Positions 1-8,896 of a DNA stretch of 64,000 nt are shown here, in pieces. The stretch covers positions 2,356,001-2,420,000 of the forward strand of contig NZ_JABXJG010000001.1 in the NCBI RefSeq assembly GCF_013375535.1, written 5' to 3'. Positions within the stretch are counted from its first letter, which is position 1. Each line of letters opens with the position of its first letter. The translations under genes were made by a program, and so were the position numbers. Origin of the DNA: Sphingobium sp. 15-1 (GTDB taxonomy: Bacteria > Pseudomonadota > Alphaproteobacteria > Sphingomonadales > Sphingomonadaceae). The notes under the pieces are model-generated. The model saw only the letters and a list, made by a program, of their open reading frames with translations, was not told where the DNA came from and did not search any database.

Positions 1-1973
1 CCGCCATGATTGCCGTCCTCGATATATTTTTTGGCATTGTCCCAGGCGCCGCCGCCCGAGGTCATGGAGAGCGCCACGAACAGGCCGGAGACGATCACGC
101 CCAGCAGCAACGCGCCCAAAGCCGCAAAGCCGTTGGGCGTCCCCGCCACCGCCGAAATCGCGAAATAGACGAAGATCGGGGCCAGCACCGGCAGCAGGCT
201 GGGGATGATCATCTCCTTGATCGCGGCGCGGGTGACGAGGTCCACCGTGCGGGCATAGTCGGGCCGCGACGTGCCCTCCATAATGCCCTTGTTGGTGGCG
301 AACTGGTCGCGCACGTCCTTCACCACGTCACCGGCTGCTCGACCCACGGCGGTCATGCCCATCGCGCCGAACAGATAGGGCAGCAGCGCGCCCAGCAGCA
401 GGCCGACGATGACATAGGGGTTGGAGAGGCTGAAATCGACCGGCTCGGTCAGGCCGAGAGCCGAATTGTAGAATTTCAGATCCTCCGTATAGGCGCCGAA
501 CAGCACCAGCGCGGCCAGGCCCGCCGATCCGATGGCATAGCCCTTGGTCACGGCCTTGGTGGTGTTGCCCACGGCGTCGAGCGCGTCGGTCTTCACCCGA
601 ACGCTGTCATCCATGTGCGACATTTCCGCGATGCCGCCCGCATTGTCGGTGACGGGACCATAGGCGTCCAGCGCCACCACCATGCCCGCCAGCGCCAGCA
701 TGGCGGTCGCGGCGAAGGCGATGCCGATCAGGCCCGCCAGTTGATAGGCGACGATGATGCCGACCACGATCACCAGCGTCGGCAGTGCGGTCGCTTCCAG
801 GCTGACGGCCAGCCCCTGGATGACGTTGGTGCCATGGCCGGTCTCCGAAGCGCGGGCGATGCTGCGCACCGGGCGATAGTTGGTGCCGGTATAATATTCG
901 GTGATCCAGACGATCAGGCCCGTGACTGCGAGACCGACCATCATCGACCAGAACAGCGCCATGCCGGTATAGCCGCCCGACCCGTCCAGATCGGTGCCGA
1001 AGCGGGCATTGAGATCGCCCAGCGTATATTGGGTGACTGCGTAGAGCGCCGGGATTGACAGGATCGCCGTCGTCCAGAAACCCTTGTAGAGCGCGCCCAT
1101 GATCGACTGGCTCGCGCCCAGCCGCACCATATAGGTGCCGATGATCGAGGTGATGATGCACACGCCGCCGACGATCAGCGGCAGCGACATGAGCTGCATC
1201 AGGAAAGCGTTGTCGACGCCCTTCACCAGCAATGCCGTCAGCACCATGGTCGCGCCGACCGTCACCACATAGGTTTCGAACAGGTCGGCGGCCATGCCCG
1301 CGCAGTCACCGACATTGTCGCCCACATTGTCCGCGATCACGGCGGGGTTGCGTGGATCGTCCTCCGGGATGCCCGCCTCGACCTTGCCGACCAGGTCCGC
1401 GCCGACGTCCGCCGCCTTGGTGAAGATGCCGCCGCCCAGACGCGCGAAGATGGAGATGAGGCTGGCGCCGAAGGCCAGCGCGACGAGGGAGTCGATCACC
1501 AGCCGGTCATCGGGCGCATGGCCTGCGGGGCCGGTCAGATACCAGAAGAAGACGGAAATCGCGAGCAGGGCCAGCCCCGCCACCAGCATGCCGGTGATGG
1601 CGCCCGCACGGAAAGCGACCGTCAGGCCGCTTTGCAGCGTGTCGCGAGCGGCTTCGGCGGTGCGGACATTGGCGCGCACCGAGATGTTCATGCCGATGAA
1701 GCCCGCCGCGCCCGACAGGATCGCGCCGATCAAAAATCCTATCGCGGACGTCCCGCCAAGGAAGAAGAAGACCAGCGCCGCGACGACGACGCCGACCATG
1801 CCGATCGTCATATATTGACGGCTGAGATAGGCCTTCGCGCCTTCCTGAATGGCGCCCGCAATCTGTTGCATGGTTTCATTGCCGGCGGAGGCCGCCAGCA
1901 CCTGTCGACTGGTGAACAGGCCGTAGAGCACGGCCAGCAGGCCGCACCCTATGGCAATCGAGACAATCTGCAT
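1..1973 (-). CDS. hppA: Membrane-bound proton-pumping pyrophosphatase, K+-independent type (C-terminus cut by window edge)
   Basis: The protein reads from an ATG at 1973 with a GAGAGGA ribosome-binding site just upstream, and runs off the left edge after about 657 residues; the family is usually near 700, so only the last membrane segment is missing. It hydrolyses pyrophosphate in the inner membrane and exports protons. The catalytic motif [11 protein letters not shown] lies near residues 188-198 and a second acidic cluster (DNVGDNVGD) follows. The cation-specificity loop reads GNTTKA near residue 467; in this family lysine there marks the K+-independent class, alanine the K+-dependent one. 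Many alternating hydrophobic segments agree with a polytopic protein. It is the last gene of a minus-strand run hisG-hisD-nusB-thiL-hppA, although a 238-bp gap before it could carry its own promoter. Confidence 0.95.
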   Translation of the reverse strand, partial: MQIVSIAIGCGLLAVLYGLFTSRQVLAASAGNETMQQIAGAIQEGAKAYLSRQYMTIGMVGVVVAALVFFFLGGTSAIGFLIGAILSGAAGFIGMNISVRANVRTAEAARDTLQSGLTVAFRAGAITGMLVAGLALLAISVFFWYLTGPAGHAPDDRLVIDSLVALAFGASLISIFARLGGGIFTKAADVGADLVGKVEAGIPEDDPRNPAVIADNVGDNVGDCAGMAADLFETYVVTVGATMVLTALLVKGVDNAFLMQLMSLPLIVGGVCIITSIIGTYMVRLGASQSIMGALYKGFWTTAILSIPALYAVTQYTLGDLNARFGTDLDGSGGYTGMALFWSMMVGLAVTGLIVWITEYYTGTNYRPVRSIARASETGHGTNVIQGLAVSLEATALPTLVIVVGIIVAYQLAGLIGIAFAATAMLALAGMVVALDAYGPVTDNAGGIAEMSHMDDSVRVKTDALDAVGNTTKAVTKGYAIGSAGLAALVLFGAYTEDLKFYNSALGLTEPVDFSLSNPYVIVGLLLGALLPYLFGAMGMTAVGRAAGDVVKDVRDQFATNKGIMEGTSRPDYARTVDLVTRAAIKEMIIPSLLPVLAPIFVYFAISAVAGTPNGFAALGALLLGVIVSGLFVALSMTSGGGAWDNAKKYIEDGNHG

Positions 1974-2211
1974 GAATGTTCCTCTCCCCCTGTTATGCCT
2001 GTCATCGGCCGCTCCGCAGGGAATGACGGGCGAGCGAAGGGCGTAAGGGCGGGCGGCCGGAACATGCGCTTCCGGCATCGGGCACCGCGTCAATCAGCAA
2101 CAGGCTCACGCACATCATGCGGTCCTACCGGGCTGAGAAAGGTCGGGGGTGAAGCTACAGGGCGGACGGCCCGCGTCAACCCGTTACGAAATTAAGGCAA
2201 ATCGACGCGGA

Positions 2212-3126
2212 TCAGCCATGTTCCCAGCCGAGCCGGCCGGGCAGCGGCAGGGCCACGCCGTCGATCGTCAGCGTCAGCCCCTTGCCCTCGGCAAAGCGCC
2301 CGACCGGGATGGCGCGCACCGGCGGCTTGATCGCGGCGGGAAGGGCGAAGAGCAGCTCATAATCATCGCCCGCCCGGGCGGCGGCGATCTGGACCGCGTT
2401 GCTGGCTCCACGCGCCGCCTCCAGCGCCGGGGAGAGCGGGATATGGTCTATGGTGACGGCAAGGCCGCTCGCCTCCGCCATGCGGGCGGCGTCGATCAGT
2501 AGGCCGTCCGATAGGTCCATCATCGCATGGACATGCCGGGCGAGCAGCGCCCCTTCGGCAAGGCGCGGGCGCGGACGGCGATAGGCTTCCACCAGCGGCC
2601 CCGATGCGCCCGGCATGGTTTTGAGCAGGTCGAGACCTACGCCCGCATCCCCCACCGGGCCGGTCAGGTAGAGCCGGTCGCCCGCCTGCGCGCCGCTCCG
2701 CAGCGGGACCGGGCCGGTCGCTTCGCCCAAGGCCGTCAGGCTGTAGCTGCGCGGCGCGCCCCTGGGCATCTGCACCGTGTCGCCGCCCAGCAAGGGCATG
2801 GCGTGACGCGCCAGAGCCTCCCCCAACCCTTCGAGGAAAGCCGCGTCCCACGCATCGTCGCCGGACAGCGCATAGTTGAGCAGGCAGCCGACCGGCTTCG
2901 CGCCCTTGGCGGCGAGGTCGGACAGGTTCACCGCCGCCAGTTTCCAGCCGATGTCGGCGGGCGGATCGGCGGGGAGATAATGCACCCCCTCCACCATCGT
3001 GTCGCTGGTGAGGATCAGGCGGGCGTTGCCGATTTCGAGGACCGCCACATCGTCCCGCAAGCCCTGGGCGGCGGGGTCGTTCGCCAGCAGGCGGAGCAGG
3101 GTCAGGAAACGGGATTCAGCGGACAT
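2212..3126 (-). CDS. thiL: Thiamine-monophosphate kinase ThiL
   Basis: A 304-residue protein that phosphorylates thiamine monophosphate with ATP to give the active cofactor thiamine diphosphate in the cytoplasm. Visible family motifs are an early Asp-Asp pair (residues 25-26, RDDVAVL), NLSDLAAKGAKP (67-78), GGDT (114-117), MMDLSDGL and GDDYELLF towards the C-terminus, which build the ATP and Mg2+ site of the PurM/ThiL fold. Length matches the family. It lies downstream of nusB on the same strand; nusB-thiL is a common pairing in proteobacteria. A palindromic repeat lies in the 147-bp gap between them, so coupling is probably not translational. Confidence 0.95.
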   Translation of the reverse strand: MSAESRFLTLLRLLANDPAAQGLRDDVAVLEIGNARLILTSDTMVEGVHYLPADPPADIGWKLAAVNLSDLAAKGAKPVGCLLNYALSGDDAWDAAFLEGLGEALARHAMPLLGGDTVQMPRGAPRSYSLTALGEATGPVPLRSGAQAGDRLYLTGPVGDAGVGLDLLKTMPGASGPLVEAYRRPRPRLAEGALLARHVHAMMDLSDGLLIDAARMAEASGLAVTIDHIPLSPALEAARGASNAVQIAAARAGDDYELLFALPAAIKPPVRAIPVGRFAEGKGLTLTIDGVALPLPGRLGWEHG

Positions 3127-3168
3127 GGATGGCGACCCCGATCCTTTTTAGCGCACCTTTTAGCGCAC

Positions 3169-3260
3169 CGTGCTCCTGCGAAGGCACTCGAACGAGACCG
3201 GCGGCTCGTGAGAGCCCAGTCCCACCGTTTGAACTGGGCTCCTGCCTTCGCAGGAGCACG
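3169..3260. repeat. Paired palindromic repeat, family A copy 1 (interrupted left arm)
   Basis: The right arm is the typical family A sequence (AACTGGGCTCCTGCCTTCGC then AGGAGCACG). The left arm begins CGTGCTCCTGCGAAGGCA, but about 23 extra bases (3187-3210, containing the small palindrome CTCGAACGAG) separate it from the usual GAGCCCAGTCCC. It lies between nusB and thiL. Confidence 0.8.
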
Positions 3261-3273
3261 GCATATGGAAATC

Positions 3274-3720
3274 TTATTTCCGCACATCCTTGGCCACGGC
3301 ATCCAACAGCCCGTTCACGAAACCCGCTTCCCGCTTGTCGTAAAAGGCATGGGCGACGTCGACATATTCGCTGATCACCGTGCCGGTCGCGACATCCTTG
3401 CGGGCGAGCAGTTCATACGTCCCCGCGCGCAAAATCTGCCGCATCGGCTTGTCGAGCCGCTCCAGGCTCCAGCCCTTGGAGAGCCGCGCCACGATCAGCC
3501 CGTCGATTTCCTCGCGCCGCCGGTCGACGCCCTGCACGACATCGTCGAAGAAGCTTTCCTCCGCCTGCGCATAGGTCACGTCCTCGATGGTCGCGCCCAG
3601 GCGGTGCTGGTGGAATTCATGCAGCAGCAGGTGGAGCGGCGTGCCCTCCATCTCAAGCTGGTAGAGCGCCTGGACCGCGGCAAGGCGCGCGGCGGAGCGG
3701 GATTTGGAGCGGTCGTTCAT
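3274..3720 (-). CDS. nusB: Transcription antitermination factor NusB
   Basis: A 148-residue all-helical RNA-binding protein of the usual NusB length. With NusE (S10) it binds boxA RNA and supports antitermination of rRNA transcription. The N-terminus (SRSAARLAAVQALYQLEM) is the characteristic first helix with the RNA-contacting arginines, and the C-terminal stretch VISEYVDVAHAFYDKREAGF followed by VNGLLDAVAK is the family signature. It sits between hisD and thiL on the same strand. The gap to hisD is only 65 bp and holds a half copy of another repeat, so read-through from hisD is likely. Confidence 0.95.
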   Translation of the reverse strand: MNDRSKSRSAARLAAVQALYQLEMEGTPLHLLLHEFHQHRLGATIEDVTYAQAEESFFDDVVQGVDRRREEIDGLIVARLSKGWSLERLDKPMRQILRAGTYELLARKDVATGTVISEYVDVAHAFYDKREAGFVNGLLDAVAKDVRK

Positions 3721-3733
3721 AGTCTTTCCATAA

Positions 3734-3760
3734 CCGTTCGGGCTGAGCCTGTCGAAGCCC
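3734..3760. repeat. Half copy of family C repeat
   Basis: CCGTTCGGGCTGAGCCTGTC followed by GAAGCCC resembles the start of the paired repeat at 55553-55668 (CCGTTCGTCCTGAG). No inverted partner is seen. It lies between nusB and hisD. Confidence 0.5.
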
Positions 3761-3785
3761 TTTGCCGAACGCAGTGAAGGGGAAA

Positions 3786-5075
3786 TTATTTCAAACGCAG
3801 CGCCACCGAAGCCGCATGGGCCGGAAGCCCCTCCGCCTCCGCCAGCGCGACGGCGGCGGGGCCGATGGCGTCGATGCTGCTCTGGTTGAGGCTTAGGAAG
3901 CTGGTGCGCTTCATGAAATCCAGCACCGACAGCCCGGAGGAGAAGCGCGCACGGCGTCCGGTCGGCAGCACATGGTTCGGTCCGGCGACATAATCGCCCA
4001 CCGCTTCCGGCGTCATGCGGCCCAGGAAAACCGATCCGGCATGGCGGACCTGAGCGAACAGCGCGTCGGGATCGTCGACCGCCAGTTCCAGATGCTCGGC
4101 GGCGAGGCGGTCGACCAGCGGCATGGCTTCTTCGAAGTCGCGCACGACGATGATCGCGCCATTGGCGGTCCAGCTCGTGGTTGCCACGACCTCCGTCGTA
4201 AGCTTGGAAAGCTTCCGATGCACGGCTTCCTCAACCGCATCGGCAAAGGCCGCGTCGTCGGTGAAGAGGATCGACTGGCTGGTCGGGTCATGCTCCGACT
4301 GGCTGAGCAGATCGGCGGCGATCCAGTCGGGATCATTCTTCCCATCGGCCACCACGACGATCTCGGACGGGCCCGCGACCATGTCGATGCCGACCACGCC
4401 GTAAAGCTGGCGCTTCGCCTCCGCCACCCAGGCATTGCCGGGGCCGGTGATGACGTCGACCGGCCTGATCCGGTTCGTGCCATAGGCGAGCGCCGCCACC
4501 GCCTGCGCCCCGCCGACGCGCCAGATCTCCTCGATCCCGGCGATCTGCGCGGCGGCGAGAACCAGCGGATTGATCTCGCCATGGGGGGTGGGCGTCACCA
4601 TCGCGATGCGCTGGACGCCCGCGACCTTGGCCGGGATCGCGTTCATCAGCAGGGAACTGGGATAGGCGGCGCGGCCGCCCGGCACATAGAGGCCCGCCGC
4701 GTCCACCGCGTTCCAGCGCGCGCCCAGGCGCACGCCCGCCGCATCGATGCTGTCGCTGTCCTGCGGCTTCTGCTTGTCATGATAGGCCGCGATGCGCGCC
4801 GCCGCGAGTTCTAGCGCATCGCGCAGCTCGGTCGAAAGGCCGTCCAGCGCCTTGCGGCATTCGGCAGGCTCCACCGCCCAGCCGCTGACGTCCAGGTCGT
4901 GGCGGTCGAAACGGCTGGTATAATCGGCCAGCGCCGCATCGCCCTCGGCCCGGACGCGTTTGAGGATGGCGGCGACGTCGCGGGACACGTCCTCGTCGGC
5001 TTCGCGCCGGGCATCGACCAGGGCGGTGAAGGCGGCGGCGAAATCGCTGTCGGTGGTGGAAAGGCGGAAGGTCAT
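3786..5075 (-). CDS. hisD: Histidinol dehydrogenase HisD
   Basis: Catalyses the last two steps of histidine synthesis, the NAD+-dependent four-electron oxidation of L-histidinol to L-histidine. The start at 5075 gives 429 residues and has AAGGAGG nine bases upstream; an in-frame ATG at 5084 is possible but directly abuts that ribosome site. Visible motifs are the zinc-site segment SQSEHDPTSQSILFT, the catalytic Glu-His pair in RLAAEHLELAVDD near residue 325, and GPNHVLPTGRRARFSSGLS. It follows hisG on the same strand, a standard hisG-hisD pairing, with a palindromic repeat in the gap between them. Confidence 0.96.
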   Translation of the reverse strand: MTFRLSTTDSDFAAAFTALVDARREADEDVSRDVAAILKRVRAEGDAALADYTSRFDRHDLDVSGWAVEPAECRKALDGLSTELRDALELAAARIAAYHDKQKPQDSDSIDAAGVRLGARWNAVDAAGLYVPGGRAAYPSSLLMNAIPAKVAGVQRIAMVTPTPHGEINPLVLAAAQIAGIEEIWRVGGAQAVAALAYGTNRIRPVDVITGPGNAWVAEAKRQLYGVVGIDMVAGPSEIVVVADGKNDPDWIAADLLSQSEHDPTSQSILFTDDAAFADAVEEAVHRKLSKLTTEVVATTSWTANGAIIVVRDFEEAMPLVDRLAAEHLELAVDDPDALFAQVRHAGSVFLGRMTPEAVGDYVAGPNHVLPTGRRARFSSGLSVLDFMKRTSFLSLNQSSIDAIGPAAVALAEAEGLPAHAASVALRLK

Positions 5076-5092
5076 CGGCCCCATCCTCCTTC

Positions 5093-5183
5093 CGTCATCC
5101 CCGCGGAGGCGGGGATCAATTTCCCATAAGACGCATCAAGCGCAACGTGCGGGAGACGGGTTCCCGCCTGCGCGGGAATGACG
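5093..5183. repeat. Paired palindromic repeat, family B copy 1
   Basis: Two inverted arms, CGTCATCCCCGCGGAGGCGG at the left and CGCCTGCGCGGGAATGACG at the right, each itself an imperfect hairpin. It fills the hisG-hisD gap. The same family forms the ends of the GIY-YIG cassette at 56330-56743 and the paired copy at 62536-62625. Confidence 0.85.
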
Positions 5184-5192
5184 GTGAGGGGA

Positions 5193-5855
5193 TCACGCCG
5201 CATCCTTCGCCCCCACGGCCTTGCGGAACGCCTCCACCAGCGGCACCAGTTCGGCCGAGCGCATCTTGTAAGCGGCGCGGTTGACGATCAGACGCGCCGA
5301 CACCTGCATGATGATATTGGTCTCGACCAGGCCATTGGCCTTGAGCGTCGCGCCCGAGGACACCAGGTCGACGATGCGGCGGGACAGGCCCAGCGAGGGC
5401 GCCAATTCCATCGCACCGTTCAGCTTCACGCACTCCGCCTGGATGCCCCGCGCCTCATAATATTTGCGCGTGAGATAAGGATATTTGGTTGCGACCCGCA
5501 CATGGCTGAGCGCTGCCTCATCCTCGTCCGCCAGGCCGACGGGTTCGGCCACCGACAGGCGGCAATGCCCCATGTCGAGGTCGACCGGCGCGTAAATCTC
5601 CGAATAATCAAACTCTTCCAGCACGTCAGACCCGACGATGCCGATCTGCGCCGCGCCATGCGCGACGAAGGTCGCCACGTCGAAGGCGCGCACCCGGATG
5701 ATCGACACGTCCGGCCGGTTGGTGGCGAAGCGAAGGGCGCGGCTCTTCTTGTCATGGAACTCCGCCTCCGGCTCGATACCGGCCTGGGCGAGCAGGGGCA
5801 GCGCCTCATCGAGAATGCGGCCCTTGGGGATGGCGAAGGTGAGCGGACGAGTCAT
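5193..5855 (-). CDS. hisG: ATP phosphoribosyltransferase, short form HisG(S)
   Basis: First and committed step of histidine synthesis: joins ATP and PRPP to give phosphoribosyl-ATP. At 220 residues it is the short form, lacking the C-terminal histidine-binding regulatory domain; such enzymes work in complex with HisZ, a HisRS-like subunit that is not in this window. The N-terminus [18 protein letters not shown] and the PRPP-binding segment [14 protein letters not shown] are clear. It is the first gene of the minus-strand hisG-hisD run. A 194-bp gap with a palindromic repeat separates it from mnmA upstream, so its promoter probably lies there. Confidence 0.95.
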   Translation of the reverse strand: MTRPLTFAIPKGRILDEALPLLAQAGIEPEAEFHDKKSRALRFATNRPDVSIIRVRAFDVATFVAHGAAQIGIVGSDVLEEFDYSEIYAPVDLDMGHCRLSVAEPVGLADEDEAALSHVRVATKYPYLTRKYYEARGIQAECVKLNGAMELAPSLGLSRRIVDLVSSGATLKANGLVETNIIMQVSARLIVNRAAYKMRSAELVPLVEAFRKAVGAKDAA

Positions 5856-5949
5856 GACGCGCGGGCCTTACTGGGAGGGGCGGGAAAGGGCAAGGTCGGG
5901 CTGGTCCGACCACGTTTGACTATCTTCAGCCTGATCCCCCGTACTTCAG

Positions 5950-6017
5950 CGTGTTCCTGCGAAGGCAGGAACCCAGTCCCGCCGTCCGAACTGGGTTCCT
6001 GCCTTCGCAGGAACACG
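5950..6017. repeat. Paired palindromic repeat, family A copy 2 (short-loop form)
   Basis: CGTGTTCCTGCGAAGGCAGG and its near-perfect inverted partner enclose a short CCGCCGTCC-type loop, so the whole 68-bp unit can fold as one long hairpin. It lies between mnmA and hisG. Within the family it is one of the two short-loop copies (the other is at 42569). Confidence 0.9.
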
Positions 6018-6049
6018 CTGTCTTATAGCGACGTCTTATAGCGAGGGGC

Positions 6050-7171
6050 TTACGCCGCCTCCGCCAGCGCCGCTTCCGTCGCGGCGATCCAGCCGCCGCC
6101 CAGCACCCGGTCGCCGGCATAGAGCACCGCCGCCTGCCCCGGCGCGACGCCATATTCGGGCGCGTCGAAGACCAGCCGCTCGCCCTCCAGCCGCGCCGGA
6201 ACCGGCTTCGCCATGGAGCGCACCTTGGCCGTCAAAGGCCCGGAGAAATCGCCGCCCAGCCAATTGATGTCGCTCAGCCTTGCCGCCGACACCGCCAGCG
6301 CCGCCTTCGGCCCGACGATCACGCGCCGCGCTTCCGCATCCAGCCGCACGACATAGAGCGGTTCGGCCTGACCGCCGATCTCCAGCCCTTTGCGCTGGCC
6401 GACGGTATAGTGGATCATCCCCTTGTGCGTGCCCATCAGGCGGCCGTCGATATGGACGATGTCGCCGCCCTCATCGGCATCGGGCCGCAGCTTGCGCACG
6501 ATCTTCGCATAGTCGCCGTCCGGCACGAAGCAGATGTCCTGGCTATCCGGCTTCATCGCCACCGACAGGCCCAGTTCCGCCGCGATCTCTCGCACCTGCG
6601 GCTTGGGCAGGCCGCCCAGGGGGAAGCGCAGATAGTCGAGCTGCGCCTGAGTCGTGGCGAAGAGGAAATAGCTCTGGTCCCGCGCCGGATCGGCGGCGCG
6701 ATGCAGTTCGGCGCCCTGCGCTCCCTCGACCCGGCGCACATAATGGCCGGTGGCGAGGCAGTCGGCGCCCAGGTCGCGGGCGATCTGGAATAGATCGGTG
6801 AACTTCACCCCCATATTGCACTTGACGCAGGGGATGGGCGTGCGCCCGGCCATATATTCGTCGGCAAAATCAGCGATCACCGAATCCCGGAACCGGCTTT
6901 CATAATCAAAGACATAATGGGCGATGCCGATGCGGTCCGCGACCGCCCGCGCATCGCGTATGTCCTGCCCGGCGCAGCAGCTTCCGGTGCGCCCGACCGC
7001 CGCGCCATGATCGTAAAGCTGGAGCGTCACGCCGATGGTTTCCGCGCCGGTGCGCGCAGCGAGCGCGGCGACGACGCTGGAATCCACGCCGCCGGACATG
7101 GCGACGACGATGCGCCGCACGCTCTGCGGGTCTTTCAGATTGAATTGGGCAAGCTGGAACTGGGGCTGCAT
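6050..7171 (-). CDS. mnmA: tRNA-specific 2-thiouridylase MnmA
   Basis: A 373-residue ATP-pyrophosphatase that places the 2-thio group on wobble uridine 34 of tRNA-Lys, -Glu and -Gln, receiving sulfur from a persulfide relay. The PP-loop SGGVDSS is at residues 26-32. The two catalytic cysteines are visible in PCVKCN (115) and DICFVPDGD (214). The ATP-adenylation and tRNA-binding regions GHYVRRVEG and [14 protein letters not shown] are present, followed by the C-terminal beta-barrel. Length is normal. It stands alone on the minus strand with palindromic repeat DNA downstream. Confidence 0.96.
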   Translation of the reverse strand: MQPQFQLAQFNLKDPQSVRRIVVAMSGGVDSSVVAALAARTGAETIGVTLQLYDHGAAVGRTGSCCAGQDIRDARAVADRIGIAHYVFDYESRFRDSVIADFADEYMAGRTPIPCVKCNMGVKFTDLFQIARDLGADCLATGHYVRRVEGAQGAELHRAADPARDQSYFLFATTQAQLDYLRFPLGGLPKPQVREIAAELGLSVAMKPDSQDICFVPDGDYAKIVRKLRPDADEGGDIVHIDGRLMGTHKGMIHYTVGQRKGLEIGGQAEPLYVVRLDAEARRVIVGPKAALAVSAARLSDINWLGGDFSGPLTAKVRSMAKPVPARLEGERLVFDAPEYGVAPGQAAVLYAGDRVLGGGWIAATEAALAEAA

Positions 7172-7295
7172 GGGCGCGCATATAGTCGCCCCACCGTCCG
7201 CATTCCAGCCGGATTCCGTTTGCCCGGTCGCAATATCACCAAAATTGAGGACAAGTTTACCGGACCTTATCCTTTAGCTCCTAAACCCCTCTCCC

Positions 7296-7592
7296 ATGGA
7301 TCTGGGATTCCTTCGGACAGGCGGGCTCAAGCCCAGCTTCGTCAAGCCTTCGGGCCGGCGGCGCGTGCCGGTCTGGCCGTCCTTGCGGGCCGCTTCGGCG
7401 GCGGCGCAGGCGGCCAGCCCCACCGCGCAGGCGGTCGCGGGCGTCCTGCGGGGGCAGGAGATCGAAGGCGACTGGGTCCAGGAACTGGCCGATATTCTCG
7501 CGCCACGTTCCGACGGCAATATCGAGGCCGTGGGGCTCGCGGGCAGCTTTAACCCGTTGATCGCGAACCTTTTAAGGGTGGGGCAAGGATGA
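7296..7592 (+). CDS. Possible small protein of unknown function upstream of sciP
   Basis: An open frame of 98 codons starting at ATG 7296, bounded upstream by an in-frame stop at 7275. I do not recognise the product. Third codon positions are mostly G or C through the middle, as in real genes here, and the central part (AVAGVLRGQEIEGDWVQELA) looks like a soluble amphipathic helix. Against it, there is no clear ribosome-binding site and an overlapping opposite-strand frame is about as long. If real, it would be in the same direction as sciP and about 110 bp upstream of it. Confidence 0.4.
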   Translation: MDLGFLRTGGLKPSFVKPSGRRRVPVWPSLRAASAAAQAASPTAQAVAGVLRGQEIEGDWVQELADILAPRSDGNIEAVGLAGSFNPLIANLLRVGQG

Positions 7593-7699
7593 TGAAGGGG
7601 GCGTTTACCGTGGCGCTTTAGGGCCTGTTCAGGGCTTGAAGGCAAACAGGCAAACACTGCTGAAATCGGCAACGCCAGTGCCGCTTATTGAGGGTGATA

Positions 7700-7999
7700 A
7701 TGATCGAGAACCAGAAAATCAGACCTGCACAGGTCGTCGGGCCGCTAGGAGAACCCCTGACTCTGGAGAGCCTGCCGCCCGTGGACACGACTCGCTGGGT
7801 CGTGCGCCGCAAGGCTGAGGTCGTGGCGGCCGTCAACGGCGGTCTGCTGACCGTGGATGAAGCCTGCGCCCGCTATTCGCTGACGCTGGAGGAATTTGCG
7901 AGCTGGCAGCGCGCCGTCGACCGTTCCGGCATGCACGGCCTGCGCGTGACGCGCATCCAATATTACAAGTCCCTCTACGAACGGCAGCAGAAATACTGA
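7700..7999 (+). CDS. sciP: SciP, CtrA-antagonising regulator (DUF1153)
   Basis: A 99-residue helical protein with the hallmark N-terminus KIRPAQVVGPLGEPLTLESL, followed by RRKAEVVAAVNGGLLT and a winged-helix-like segment EEFASWQRAVDRSG. In Caulobacter, SciP binds near CtrA-controlled promoters and blocks their activation in the early cell cycle; it acts in the cytoplasm on DNA and CtrA. Start 7700 was chosen over an in-frame ATG at 7688 because the family begins MIENxKIRPA and a GAGGG lies just upstream. A strong stem-loop terminator follows at 8035. Confidence 0.93.
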   Translation: MIENQKIRPAQVVGPLGEPLTLESLPPVDTTRWVVRRKAEVVAAVNGGLLTVDEACARYSLTLEEFASWQRAVDRSGMHGLRVTRIQYYKSLYERQQKY

Positions 8000-8034
8000 T
8001 CATCCGTTTCTAGAAAAAAGGGTCGCATTACAGC

Positions 8035-8065
8035 AAGGCCGCCGGATCTGGCATCCGGCGGCCTT
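8035..8065 (+). terminator. Stem-loop terminator after sciP
   Basis: A perfect 13-bp stem (AAGGCCGCCGGAT / ATCCGGCGGCCTT) with loop CTGGC is followed by CTGCTTTGTC. The U-tract is modest but the stem is strong. Confidence 0.85.
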
Positions 8066-8159
8066 CTGCTTTGTCAAGGTGAAATGGAACGTAAAGCCGA
8101 CTTCTCCGTTGAACAGATCAGCCCACCCGAAAGGGGCTGTGGACCAAGGAGAGTGAGAA

Positions 8160-8414
8160 ATGGGCATCATTTTGTGGCTCGTTGTCGGCGGCGTCATCGG
8201 CTGGCTTGCCAGCATGGTCATGCGGACCGACGCGCAACAGGGCATCCTGCTGAACATCGTCGTCGGCATCGTCGGCGCGTTCGTAGGCGGCCTGATCTTC
8301 AGCGGCGGTTCGATCAATGACGGCCTGACGCTTTACAGCTTCCTCGTGTCGCTGGTCGGCGCCATCATCCTGCTCGCGATCGTCAATCTGGTGCGCCGCG
8401 GTTCCGTCCGCTAA
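8160..8414 (+). CDS. GlsB/YeaQ/YmgE-family small membrane protein
   Basis: An 84-residue protein made of three hydrophobic segments (about 3-20, 29-47, 58-78) with the glycine-rich family pattern GVIGWLASM and IVVGIVGAFVGG. Members are inner-membrane proteins, often induced by general or envelope stress; the biochemical role is not known. The ATG at 8160 follows the purine-rich stretch AAGGAGAGTGAGAA. A terminator follows, shared with a converging paralogue at 8472-8720. Confidence 0.9.
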   Translation: MGIILWLVVGGVIGWLASMVMRTDAQQGILLNIVVGIVGAFVGGLIFSGGSINDGLTLYSFLVSLVGAIILLAIVNLVRRGSVR

Positions 8415-8430
8415 ACGCCGCGCCAGGAAC

Positions 8431-8464
8431 AAAGAGGCCGTGTCCGCAGGGGCGCGGCCTCTTT
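8431..8464. terminator. Bidirectional terminator between two converging GlsB-type genes
   Basis: Stem AAAGAGGCCG / CGGCCTCTTT with a GC-rich 14-base loop. It has A residues on the left and TTTT on the right, so it can terminate transcription in both directions. Confidence 0.88.
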
Positions 8465-8471
8465 TCATGCC

Positions 8472-8720
8472 TCAACCCCGGCCCGCGAAAAAGCGGTAGA
8501 GCGCCAGCACGCCGATCGAACCCAGCACGGCGGCGATGAAGCTCGCCCGCTCGCCCGGTTCGTAAATGCCCAGCAGCCGCCCGACATAGCCCGCCAGCAG
8601 CGCGCCGGCGATGCCCAGCAAGATGGTGACGACGCAGCCGCCGGGATCGCGGCCGGGCATGACCAGCCGGGCGATGGCGCCCGCGAACAGCCCGACAATG
8701 ATCCATCCCAGCAATTCCAT
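8472..8720 (-). CDS. GlsB/YeaQ/YmgE-family small membrane protein, second copy
   Basis: An 82-residue membrane protein starting at 8720, where GGGAGG lies five bases upstream. A longer frame from 8813 exists but its first 31 residues are charged and unlike the family. Segments LGWIIVGLFAGAIARLVMPG and VTILLGIAGALLAGYVG give the usual glycine-rich three-helix pattern. It converges on the first copy at 8160; the two are clearly diverged, so this is an old paralogous pair. A stress role is inferred from the family only. Confidence 0.88.
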   Translation of the reverse strand: MELLGWIIVGLFAGAIARLVMPGRDPGGCVVTILLGIAGALLAGYVGRLLGIYEPGERASFIAAVLGSIGVLALYRFFAGRG

Positions 8721-8824
8721 CGCCGCCTCCCGCCGCCATGCGGCTATAGCGCCATAGTCCTCCGGCTTTGGCAAGGCCCGGCCGAACGGCTTTGCGATCC
8801 GCCCCGCAGCCATGATAATGGGGG

Positions 8825-8854
8825 CTTGAGCCGGGTGATGTATTCATATAATAC
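8825..8854 (+). promoter_or_regulatory. Probable promoter and operator for the RND efflux operon
   Basis: CTTGAG (8825-8830) and TATAAT (8847-8852) are spaced 16 bp, a good sigma-70 match. The -10 lies inside an inverted repeat, GTATT-CATAT-AATAC (8840-8854), a plausible repressor site. No regulator gene lies next to it. Confidence 0.5.
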
Positions 8855-8896
8855 AGCAATCCGAACGGCGCCCCTATGCCGAAAGATGGATTCAGG

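Noticed and set aside
3180..3215. tRNA-like TCGAA segment in the interrupted repeat
   Set aside because: No acceptor stem, anticodon arm or TPsiC arm could be drawn; it is part of a palindromic repeat.
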